64,000 nucleotides of DNA from Ilumatobacteraceae bacterium (GTDB lineage Bacteria > Actinomycetota > Acidimicrobiia > Acidimicrobiales > Ilumatobacteraceae): assembly GCA_025358075.1 (NCBI GenBank), contig JANYKU010000097.1:1-64000 (forward strand), written 5' to 3'. The notes below the pieces were generated by a model. That model was not told the DNA's origin and ran no database searches. It saw nothing but the letters and a program-made list of their open reading frames with translations. Positions 44,723 through 53,212 of this stretch are shown here, piece after piece. Made by a program: the position numbers and the translations under genes. Position 1 is the stretch's first letter, and every line of letters starts with the position of its first letter.

Positions 44723-47263
44723 ATGTTCAAGCTGGCGCTGAAAGGCATCATGGCTCGCAAGGGCCGGTTGCTGCTCACTTCTCTTGCCGTCATCCTCGGC
44801 ACCTCGTTCCTGGCCGGTACGTTCATCTTCTCCGACACGCTGACCAAGTCGTTCCACGACCTTTTCGCGGGAGTGTTCGAAGACACCGATGCCTACGTCC
44901 GTTCGTCGCAGGTGATCGAAGGCGATTTCGGTGCACAGGAACGACAGCGCATCCCCGATTTGTTGACCGCCGAGGTTGCCAAGGTGCCCGGCGTACGAAT
45001 CGCCGAGGGCAACGTGTTCGGGTTCGCCCGCGTTGTCGGAAAAGATGGCAAGCCCGTCGGTTCCAGCGGCAACGGCCCGCCGACGTTCGGGTCGTCGATC
45101 GCGCCAGACGAGGCGTTCTGGACGATCACGGAAGGCCGGCTGCCGAAGAGTGGCGACGAGGTGGCCCTCGACGCTGGGGTGACCAAGAAGGCCGGCTACA
45201 AGGTCGGCGACAAAGTGAAGGTGGTTGCCCAGGCCGGCTCGCGTCAGTTCACCTTGGTAGGCGTTGCCAAGTACGGCGATGTATCTTCTCCAGGCGGTGC
45301 AACGTTCGCGCTCTTCGACCTGGCAACAGCACAGGCGTTCGTCGGGCGCCCGGGCTTCATCGATGCCGTGGTAGTGCGTGGCGACGGCAGCGTGTCGGAT
45401 GCGCAGCTCGCCAAGACAATTCAGGCGTCGCTGCCGGCGAGCACCAAGACCGAGACCCTCACGGGCGCGCAGATCACCAAGGAGAACCAGGACGCGATCG
45501 AGAAGGGTCTGAGCTTCTTCAAGATCTTCCTCACGGTCTTCTCGCTCATTGCCATGGGCGTCGCCTGCTTCGTGATCTACAACGTGTTCTCGATCACGGC
45601 CGCCCAGCGCCAGCGCGAGAACGCGCTGCTGCGCGCGGTCGGGGCGCAGCGCGGTCAGGTCACTCGAGCGATGCTGCTGGAATCCGTGGCGGTCGGAGTG
45701 ATCGGGTCATTGCTCGGTCTGGTTGCCGGCCTCGGCGTTTCCATTGGGCTGAAGGGCTTCCTCGGCGTCATCGGTGTCACCTTCCCGTCGACAACGTTGC
45801 AGCTCCTGCCGCCCACCATCGTGACCACGATGGTCATCGGCACACTCGTCACGGTGCTCTCAGCGGTCATGCCGGCGTTGCGCGGCGGGCGCGTGTCGCC
45901 GTTGGCGGCGATGCGCGAATCGGCGATCGAGCACGTCGGCAGCAGCCGCAAGCGTGTGCTCGGTGGGTTGATCGTTGCGGCGATCGGTGGGGTCGGTATC
46001 GCAGCCACGCTCGCCGGAGCCAGCACCATCTTGCTCGGCCTCGGTGTGTTGATGGTCTGGATCGGCGTGTTGATCCTCGGTCCCGTCCTTGCGCTGATCG
46101 CGGCCAGGGTGATCGGCAAGCCAGTCGCTGCAGCATTCAAAGTGACCGGCAAGATGGCCCAGGGAAACGCCTCGCGCAATCCGAAGCGCACTTCTCGGGC
46201 GGCCGCGCCGGTTCTGATCGGAGTCGCGCTCGTTACCGCCGTCGCCCTGTTGGCATCGACCCTGAAGGCCCAGGTCCGCGAGATCTTCAGCAAGCAGTTC
46301 GTCGGCGACTACGTCGTGAAGACCAACGACTTCTCCGGGTTCGGTGGGCTCAGCCCGGATCTGGCCGATCAGCTCAACAAGATTCCGCAGGTCGAGGCCG
46401 CAGCCGGAATCGGCGTCAAGCTGGCACGTGTCAGTAACAAGGGTGCCACCGTCACTCTGGTCAACCCAGACACCGTGGGTGAGGTCTTCGATCTCCACCT
46501 CACCATTGGCTCGTATTCGAAGTTGTCGACCACGTCGATGATGGTCTCCGACAAGCGCGCCAAAGCGGATCACCTCAAGATCGGCGACGTGCTGAAGGTC
46601 AACTTGTCGGCACTCGGCGACGTGCCCCTGACGATCGTCGGCACCTACTCATCCGACGAACTAGCCGGCAGCTACGTGATCAACCGCGCTCTGTACGCGA
46701 ACACGTCGGGTAGCTACTTCGACTTCTCCGTGTTCATCAACACGGCGCCAGGCGTGAGCCCCGCCCAAGCGGAGGCGGCCATCAAGCCACTGGTCGCCCA
46801 ATATGGAACGGGCGAGTTGCAGAGCCGCAGTCAATACATCGACGATCAGGCATCTTCGATCAACACGCTGTTGGCGTTGATCTACGGGTTGCTCGCCTTG
46901 TCGATCATCATCGCTGCAGTCGGCATCGTCATCACGTTGCTGCTCTCCGTCTACGAGCGGCGCCACGAGATCGCGCTGCTTCGCGCCGTGGGAATGACGC
47001 GAGGTCAGGTGCGATCAACCGTCCGCTGGGAGAGCGTCATCACCAGCTTGCTCGGCGCCGTTCTGGGTGTGATCCTCGGCCTGCTCAGCGGTTACCTCTT
47101 CGTGCTGTCGCTGCGCGATCAAGGGGTGACAGTGTTCACCGTGCCAGTGCTCAGCACCATCGTGATCCTCGTGGTGGCGTTCATCGTCGGGGTCATCGCC
47201 GCGATCCTCCCCGCTCGTCAGGCGACCAGGGTCAACATCATCGAGGCGATCGCCACAACATGA
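44723..47263 (+). CDS. FtsX-like ABC permease
   Basis: 846 aa, FtsX motifs 'ENALLRAVGAQRGQVTRAML', 'HEIALLRAVGMTRGQVRSTV'. Confidence 0.95.
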   Translation: MFKLALKGIMARKGRLLLTSLAVILGTSFLAGTFIFSDTLTKSFHDLFAGVFEDTDAYVRSSQVIEGDFGAQERQRIPDLLTAEVAKVPGVRIAEGNVFGFARVVGKDGKPVGSSGNGPPTFGSSIAPDEAFWTITEGRLPKSGDEVALDAGVTKKAGYKVGDKVKVVAQAGSRQFTLVGVAKYGDVSSPGGATFALFDLATAQAFVGRPGFIDAVVVRGDGSVSDAQLAKTIQASLPASTKTETLTGAQITKENQDAIEKGLSFFKIFLTVFSLIAMGVACFVIYNVFSITAAQRQRENALLRAVGAQRGQVTRAMLLESVAVGVIGSLLGLVAGLGVSIGLKGFLGVIGVTFPSTTLQLLPPTIVTTMVIGTLVTVLSAVMPALRGGRVSPLAAMRESAIEHVGSSRKRVLGGLIVAAIGGVGIAATLAGASTILLGLGVLMVWIGVLILGPVLALIAARVIGKPVAAAFKVTGKMAQGNASRNPKRTSRAAAPVLIGVALVTAVALLASTLKAQVREIFSKQFVGDYVVKTNDFSGFGGLSPDLADQLNKIPQVEAAAGIGVKLARVSNKGATVTLVNPDTVGEVFDLHLTIGSYSKLSTTSMMVSDKRAKADHLKIGDVLKVNLSALGDVPLTIVGTYSSDELAGSYVINRALYANTSGSYFDFSVFINTAPGVSPAQAEAAIKPLVAQYGTGELQSRSQYIDDQASSINTLLALIYGLLALSIIIAAVGIVITLLLSVYERRHEIALLRAVGMTRGQVRSTVRWESVITSLLGAVLGVILGLLSGYLFVLSLRDQGVTVFTVPVLSTIVILVVAFIVGVIAAILPARQATRVNIIEAIATT

Positions 47264-47685
47264 CCGCCGGATACTCAGGCACGCCGTTGCCGAAGAAGCT
47301 CGGCATCGTCAGCGATGCGGTGTTCGTCGTGGTCGACCCGCCCGATGGCTTTGCCACGACGCTCGGTGACTACGGCGACGCGGTCTGGCAGAAGTCGTTG
47401 ATGGCGCCGGTCGACGTGGTAGTGGCGTTCTTCACCTCTCGATCGAAGCTGGTCGCCGCGTGGCCGAAGCTGACGGCGGCCGCCGCCACCGATGGCGGTG
47501 TGTGGATCGCCTGGCCGAAGAAGTCGAGCGGAGCGCCGACCGACATCACCGAAGACGTGCTGCGCGCCGAACTGTTGCCGACCGGGTGGGTCGACAACAA
47601 GGTCTGCGCGATCGACGACACGTGGAGCGGGTTGCGCTTCGTGTTGCGCAAGGAGCTGCGTCGGCCCGGCGACAAACGGCGCTGA
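47260..47685 (+). CDS. DUF3052 protein
   Basis: 'YSGTPLPKKLGIVSDAVFVVVDPPDGF...WIAWPKKSSG'. Confidence 0.85.
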   Translation: MTAGYSGTPLPKKLGIVSDAVFVVVDPPDGFATTLGDYGDAVWQKSLMAPVDVVVAFFTSRSKLVAAWPKLTAAAATDGGVWIAWPKKSSGAPTDITEDVLRAELLPTGWVDNKVCAIDDTWSGLRFVLRKELRRPGDKRR

Positions 47686-47697
47686 CGCGCCGACCGG

Positions 47698-48333
47698 TTA
47701 CTTGTTCGGTTGGGCGACAACTCGCAGGTACGGCTTGATCGTCTTCCAGCCCTGGGGGAAGAGCTTCTCGGCTTCTTCGTTGGTGACGGGGCCGCCGATG
47801 ATCACGTCGTCGCCGTCGACCCAGTTGGCCGGGGTGGCCACCCGGTACTTCGCGGTCAACTGCAGGCTGTCGATCACTCGCAGGATCTCGTCGAAGTTAC
47901 GACCGGTCGAGGCCGGGTAGGTGAGGGTCAGCTTGACCTTCTTGTCGGGGCCGATGACGAACACCGAACGCACGGTCATCGTGTCGCTGGCGTTGGGGTG
48001 GATCATGTCGTAGAGGTCGGCCACCTTGCGATCCGGGTCGCCGATCATCGGGAAGTTCACCGGCGTGCCCTGTGTCTCGGCGATGTCTTCTTCCCACCTG
48101 ACGTGGCTCTCGACGGGATCGACGGACAGACCGATGACCTTGACGTTGCGCTTGTCGAACTCCGGCTTGATCTTGGCGACGTAGCCCAGCTCGGTCGTGC
48201 AGACCGGCGTGAAGTCCTTCGGGTGGCTGAACAGCACCCCCCACGAATCGCCGAGCCAATCGTGGAAGTGGATCTCGCCCTGCGTGGTGTCGGCGGTGAA
48301 ATCCGGAGCGGTGTCTCCGAGGCGAACGGTCAT
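47698..48333 (-). CDS. 1-Cys peroxiredoxin (Prx6/AhpC-TSA)
   Basis: 'HFHDWLGDSWGVLFSHPKDFTPVCTTELG'. Confidence 0.95.
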   Translation of the reverse strand: MTVRLGDTAPDFTADTTQGEIHFHDWLGDSWGVLFSHPKDFTPVCTTELGYVAKIKPEFDKRNVKVIGLSVDPVESHVRWEEDIAETQGTPVNFPMIGDPDRKVADLYDMIHPNASDTMTVRSVFVIGPDKKVKLTLTYPASTGRNFDEILRVIDSLQLTAKYRVATPANWVDGDDVIIGGPVTNEEAEKLFPQGWKTIKPYLRVVAQPNK

Positions 48334-48446
48334 GACGGTTCCTTTGCTCGATGTGGCGGTGGCGTACTGATCAACACTAGGCGGATCAACACTAGCCAAT
48401 ACCCGACTATTCCGGTCAAGATTGAATCCTCGACGTGAGGGTTGAC

Positions 48447-48466
48447 ATGTGACTAATTGGTCACAT
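48447..48466. promoter_or_regulatory. operator palindrome ATGTGAC-N6-GTCACAT
   Basis: perfect 7-bp arms upstream of ArsR gene. Confidence 0.8.
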
Positions 48467-48478
48467 ATTATTGCCTCG

Positions 48479-48835
48479 ATGGACCCAGAGATGGACCCAG
48501 ACATGGACGCGGTGTTCAGAGCGCTTGCCGACCCGACCCGACGGTCGATCCTTGACGCGCTGTTCGATCACGACGGCCAGACGGTGCAGGCGTTGTGCAA
48601 CCGCTCTCCGGAGATGACCAGGTTCGGCGTGATGAAGCACCTCGCAGTGCTCGAAGCGGCCAATCTGGTCACCACCAAGCGGGTCGGGCGCACCAAGCAG
48701 CACTTCCTCAACCCGGTCCCGATCGGCGAGATCGCCGACCGGTGGATCAGCAAGTACGCCCAGCCATTCACACGCGGGATGGTTGACCTGCGTCACGACC
48801 TCGAGCGCGGCCCAAGTAGAGCGAACACGGCATAG
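48479..48835 (+). CDS. ArsR-family transcriptional regulator
   Basis: 'ALADPTRRSILDALFDHDGQTVQALCNRSPEMTRFGVMKHLAVLEAANLVTTKRVGRTKQHFLNPVPI'. Confidence 0.95.
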   Translation: MDPEMDPDMDAVFRALADPTRRSILDALFDHDGQTVQALCNRSPEMTRFGVMKHLAVLEAANLVTTKRVGRTKQHFLNPVPIGEIADRWISKYAQPFTRGMVDLRHDLERGPSRANTA

Positions 48836-48843
48836 GAGCCCCG

Positions 48844-49749
48844 ATGGCCATCACCAGGCACGTCTATCAGACCTTCATCAAAGCAACACCCGAACAGGTG
48901 TGGGATGCGATCGTCGAGCCCTCGTGGACACGTCGCTACTTCCACGGCACCGCCTTCGATTCGCCGCCGATGCAAGGCGAGGCGTATCGGACTTCGCTCG
49001 CCGACGGCCGACCTGCCATCGACGGAGTCATCGAGGAGATGGACCCGCCGAAGCGGCTGGTCATGACGTGGCACGTTCTGTACGACACGGCGATGTCGGC
49101 GGAGCCACCGAGCCGCGTCGAATGGCTCGTCGAATCGGTGGGTGACGGTTTGACACGACTGCGGCTCGAACACGGCGACCTCGGCCTCAGCCCGCTCACT
49201 TGGGCCAACGTCAAAGACGGTTGGGCGTGGGTGCTCGATGGCCTGAAGACGTTGATCGAAACCGGCGCGACCCTCCCGGCGTTGACCGCCGTGCTCACGC
49301 CGATCGACGACACGGCCGGCGAATGGCATCGCGCTCAGGGCATCGAGTGCAACAACTCGACGTGGGAGATGATCGAAGCCGAGCGGAATCCGGAGAACGA
49401 CGAGGAGATGTTGCGCCGCGCGTATGCGTCCTCGTATCACTGGGCACGCGCGGCGCGTCGTGGTCCGGTCAACGATGCCCGCGGAGCGTGGTTGTTGGCC
49501 AGGGTGCAATTGCTGGTCGGTCAACCCGGGGTTTCGTTGCGTTACGCCGATCGCTGCATGGCCGTGTGCAGCGAGAACGGTCTCGAGGATTTCGATCTGG
49601 CGTACGCACACGAGTCCAGAGCTCGCGCCTTGAAGGCCCTGGGCGATGACGTTGGCGCAGCTCAGAGCTGGGAAATGGCCAAGGCGGTGCCGGTTGCCGG
49701 GGCAGAGGACAAGGCCATCCTCGACGCCGACCTCGCGGTCGGTCCGTAG
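48844..49749 (+). CDS. SRPBCC/AHSA1 domain protein with C-terminal TPR-like extension
   Basis: 'HVYQTFIKATPEQVWDAIVEPSWTRRYFHGTAFDS'; C-terminus 'ARGAWLLARVQLLVGQPGVSLRYADRC...'. Confidence 0.85.
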   Translation: MAITRHVYQTFIKATPEQVWDAIVEPSWTRRYFHGTAFDSPPMQGEAYRTSLADGRPAIDGVIEEMDPPKRLVMTWHVLYDTAMSAEPPSRVEWLVESVGDGLTRLRLEHGDLGLSPLTWANVKDGWAWVLDGLKTLIETGATLPALTAVLTPIDDTAGEWHRAQGIECNNSTWEMIEAERNPENDEEMLRRAYASSYHWARAARRGPVNDARGAWLLARVQLLVGQPGVSLRYADRCMAVCSENGLEDFDLAYAHESRARALKALGDDVGAAQSWEMAKAVPVAGAEDKAILDADLAVGP

Positions 49750-49900
49750 GGTTGCGCATCGAACTACGCCGGGCGCGCTACGGGTGCCCGCGATCGTGGC
49801 AGGCCAATGGGGAACTTTGCCTCTAGCCCTGACGGAATCTTGCCGATACTGTTTTTGACGGGGCGGATCCCTGTCACGTCAATCTCACGGGAGCGCGTAC

Positions 49901-50527
49901 ATGTTCTGCACCGGATTCCATCGTCGAACAGTTGTCGGTATCGCGGCCGCGCTGACGGTGGCGATCAGTGCGATGGCGTACGACCAGGTTCATGCCGCGC
50001 CCACCGCCATCGCCAGGTTGGAGCTTGCGGCAACCGCGCTGAAACCGGCGAAGCGCTTGGCGTTCCCGGACACGCTCCAGACGGGTCCGATCATGTTCCC
50101 GATGGATCCGTTGCCAGTGTGCGCGCTGAGCAAGACCAGCTTCGGTCAACCCCGCAGCAACGGGACTCGCACGCATGAGGGAATCGACCTGATGGCCAGC
50201 CTCGGCCAGCACGTCTACGCCGTCGACAACGGTGTGCTCTGGAAGCAGGCGATCGACGGCCCAACAGCGTTGCTGTCGGGCAATGCCTGGTATGTGAAGC
50301 TGGCCGATGGTACGTACTACTTCTACGCCCACCTCTCGGCGTTCGCGCCGGGGTTGAAAGTGGGCGACACGGTGACCAAGGGCCAGGTGATCGGTCTCGT
50401 CGGTGACACCGGCGACGCGGGCCCGGGCAACTACCACCTGCACTTCGAGGTCCATCCCAAAGGTGGTGCCGCGGTGGATCCGTATCCGCTGCTCACCATC
50501 CCCTCGACTTGCAAGGTCTCTGCCTGA
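49901..50527 (+). CDS. M23 family (LytM-like) peptidase
   Basis: 'NGTRTHEGIDLMASLGQHVYAVDNG...GPGNYHLHFEVH'. Confidence 0.9.
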   Translation: MFCTGFHRRTVVGIAAALTVAISAMAYDQVHAAPTAIARLELAATALKPAKRLAFPDTLQTGPIMFPMDPLPVCALSKTSFGQPRSNGTRTHEGIDLMASLGQHVYAVDNGVLWKQAIDGPTALLSGNAWYVKLADGTYYFYAHLSAFAPGLKVGDTVTKGQVIGLVGDTGDAGPGNYHLHFEVHPKGGAAVDPYPLLTIPSTCKVSA

Positions 50528-50557
50528 CTCACGATGGTCGGCAAGTAGTGTCGAAGC

Positions 50558-50869
50558 GTGAGCATCGCCGTCGCCTTGGAAGAACTGGCCGCAAAGGTCG
50601 CCGACTATCCCTACTGCTACCTCGTCACGACCGGTGAAGAGCGGTCGCATCTGCTGGCGGTGAAGCCGACCGTCGTCGAAGCAGGTTTGCGTTGCGAGAC
50701 CGGTCACTCCAGCCGCGCAAACGTGGTGCGCAACCCGTTGGTGGTGCTGCTGTTCCCACCGGTCGAGCCCGATGGGTTCTCGATGATCGTCGATGGCGAG
50801 GGTGAGGTCAACGGCGACGGGGTCGTCGTGACCCCGACGTGGGCCGTGCTGCACCGTCCTGCGATGTGA
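50558..50869 (+). CDS. pyridoxamine 5'-phosphate oxidase-like protein
   Basis: 'CYLVTTGEERSHLLAVKPTVVEAGLRCETGHSSRANVVRNPLVVLLFPP'. Confidence 0.7.
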   Translation: MSIAVALEELAAKVADYPYCYLVTTGEERSHLLAVKPTVVEAGLRCETGHSSRANVVRNPLVVLLFPPVEPDGFSMIVDGEGEVNGDGVVVTPTWAVLHRPAM

Positions 50870-50879
50870 GGCTGACGCC

Positions 50880-51755
50880 TCAGCTGCTGGAGATGTCGAG
50901 GCCGAAGGCCGAGGCGAACGCGGCGAAGTAGTCGGCGTCGTCGTCGGGTGCGCCGAGGGCCACCCACGCTTCGTCCGACATGCCCTGGCGCCCGGCGACG
51001 ATCTCTGGCCCTGCCCAGCTGACCGCGTAACGCAGCTGCGGTTCGTCGGTGGTGATCGCATGATGGATCAGCCGACCGACCTCGAACGGGTCGGTCGCGT
51101 GCGCATGGCCGGCGGCGTAGAACTGGAACATGCGTCGATACTGAGCGTCGTAGGCGCCGGTCTGATTCGGCGCGTCGATGTTCTTGGCGAAGATGGCGCT
51201 CTTGGTGACGCCGGGCTCGATGATGACAACGCGAATGCCGAATGGCGCCAACTCCTGGGCGAGTCCTTCGCTCAATCCTTCCAGCGCCCACTTCGACGTG
51301 ACGTAGGGCGACTGGGCGAGGGCGGCGATGCGGCCGGCGATCGAGGTGATGTTGACGATCGCACCGCTGTGCCGAGCGCGCATGCCCGGCAGCACTTGTT
51401 GCAGGCAGCGCACAGCACCGCAGAGGTTGACGTTCATGATGTCGAGGTACGACGACGGCGGACATTCCTCGGCCACGGCGTTGCCACCGATACCGGCGTT
51501 GTTGACGAGCACGTCGGCGCGCCCACCGGTCTCGTCGAGGATCCGCGCAAAGCCGGCGCGCACCGATTCGTCGTCGGCCACGTCGAGCTCGACGAGGTTG
51601 ATCTCGACTCCGGCATCGGCTGCCATCGCCAGCAACTTGCCTGCCTTGTCGACACTCCGCACGGTGCCGTAGACGTCGTGGCCTTGTTGGGCGAGGTGAA
51701 TGGCAGTGGCGCGGCCGATGCCGCTGTTGGCGCCGGTGACGACGGAGATGGTCAT
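50880..51755 (-). CDS. SDR family oxidoreductase
   Basis: 'VTGANSGIGRATAIHLAQQGHDV', 'NNAGIGG', 'YVTSKWALEG'. Confidence 0.95.
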   Translation of the reverse strand: MTISVVTGANSGIGRATAIHLAQQGHDVYGTVRSVDKAGKLLAMAADAGVEINLVELDVADDESVRAGFARILDETGGRADVLVNNAGIGGNAVAEECPPSSYLDIMNVNLCGAVRCLQQVLPGMRARHSGAIVNITSIAGRIAALAQSPYVTSKWALEGLSEGLAQELAPFGIRVVIIEPGVTKSAIFAKNIDAPNQTGAYDAQYRRMFQFYAAGHAHATDPFEVGRLIHHAITTDEPQLRYAVSWAGPEIVAGRQGMSDEAWVALGAPDDDADYFAAFASAFGLDISSS

Positions 51756-52591
51756 CGAGCCATGGTAAGTCGCTTGATGTGGAACAGTGCGCAGGCCCCG
51801 TACGGATGGGCGAGGTCGTTGTAGCTGACCTCCACGTCGTCGAAGCCGGCCTCACCGAGCACGGCCAAGATGTCGTCGAGCTCCATCCACACTGCCGAGT
51901 CCTCCGGGCCGCCGCAGAAGCCGGCGAACTCCAGCGACTCGAGGTAGTTACGACGGTGCATCGTGCACTGACGACCGGCGGCCTCGACGGTGAACGGCGG
52001 ATCGAAGAGCCGATCGAAGTACTGGTTGCTCGCCATGGTTGCGGCGTCGAAGTGGTGGGTCCACAACCCGATGCTGTCGCTCACCCTGGCCATCGCCCGC
52101 AACAGCCGCACCGGATCCGGCGCGTGGTACAGCACACCGCTGGCGACGAGGAGATCAACCCGTTCGGTCGTGGTTTCGAGGTACGGAAGGAAGTCGCCGA
52201 AGAGGAACCGCGCCCGGGTCAGCGGCACCAGCTCCTTGACGATCAGACACTTGAGGAAGGCGTGACTGTTCGCTTCGATCGCGGTCACGTGCGCGCCGGC
52301 CTGTTCGAGCATGTAGGTGTGGCCGGCCTCGAGCGGGCCGAGCTCGAGGACCGATCGATCAGTGACCCCGCCGGCGCGCTCGATGAAGAAGTTGATGCGC
52401 GGGTCGGCGTACAGATACATCGCGCCGGCGGTGGCGCCGACCTCGGGCGGCAAGGCCCCCGACCACTCGCCCTCGAAGATGTCGACGGCGAGTTGCGACG
52501 ATGGTGCCACGTGTGCGTACCAGGCAAGCACCGACGGAGCCTTCTCGGCCGGAACCTCTTGCTGGGCAGGTGCACGCCTGAATCGCATCAC
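51752..52591 (-). CDS. SAM-dependent methyltransferase-like protein
   Basis: 'RSVLELGPLEAGHTYMLEQAGAHVTAIEANSHAFLKC...DLLVASGVLYHAPDPVRLL'. Confidence 0.85.
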   Translation of the reverse strand: MMRFRRAPAQQEVPAEKAPSVLAWYAHVAPSSQLAVDIFEGEWSGALPPEVGATAGAMYLYADPRINFFIERAGGVTDRSVLELGPLEAGHTYMLEQAGAHVTAIEANSHAFLKCLIVKELVPLTRARFLFGDFLPYLETTTERVDLLVASGVLYHAPDPVRLLRAMARVSDSIGLWTHHFDAATMASNQYFDRLFDPPFTVEAAGRQCTMHRRNYLESLEFAGFCGGPEDSAVWMELDDILAVLGEAGFDDVEVSYNDLAHPYGACALFHIKRLTMAR

Positions 52592-52645
52592 CGAGTTCTA
52601 GCTGATTCGATCGTGCCGACCGGGCGCTGTGTACGGCGGCGCCCG

Positions 52646-53155
52646 CTACGCCGCCTCGATCGGGGCGAACTCGTCGAACCACACCGCATCGGGGTCGCAG
52701 GCGATTGCCAGGCTCTGCACGCGCTCGTGGTCGACGAGCAACACGTCGAGCAGCAGTAGTCCCTGCAGCATGTGCAGACGACGAAGCTCGAAGTAGCCGA
52801 GGCGATCGGTGGTGTCGGGGGGACGATCGACGACGGCAGCAGTGACGCAGATCGTCAGGGTCTGTGAGAACGGAACTTCGAGACCCGGTCCGTCGCACCA
52901 GCCGACGAACAGGCCGAGCTCGGTGGGCGGATCGGCGAACAGCGCCGTGACCCGGCGACGCTCGTCGAGCAGCACGAGCACTTCGTTGTCGACGGGCATG
53001 TCGACCACGGCGGAGGCAAGGTTGGCGGCGTCGGCGAAGTCGGCGATGACCAGCGGCTCGTCGGGGTCGGGCAGCCAGACGCTGCACGGTTGGTTCCCGT
53101 AGTGGATGTCGACGATGTGCCTGCGACTGCGCAGGTGTGGGCGGCGGAACGACAT
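52646..53155 (-). CDS. hypothetical protein
   Basis: 169 aa ORF, no competing gene. Confidence 0.6.
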   Translation of the reverse strand: MSFRRPHLRSRRHIVDIHYGNQPCSVWLPDPDEPLVIADFADAANLASAVVDMPVDNEVLVLLDERRRVTALFADPPTELGLFVGWCDGPGLEVPFSQTLTICVTAAVVDRPPDTTDRLGYFELRRLHMLQGLLLLDVLLVDHERVQSLAIACDPDAVWFDEFAPIEAA

Positions 53156-53212
53156 GATTCCTCCCGAACGAAGGATCGAGGTGGGGTTCGGGGGAACGCG
53201 CTGTGGCGGACC

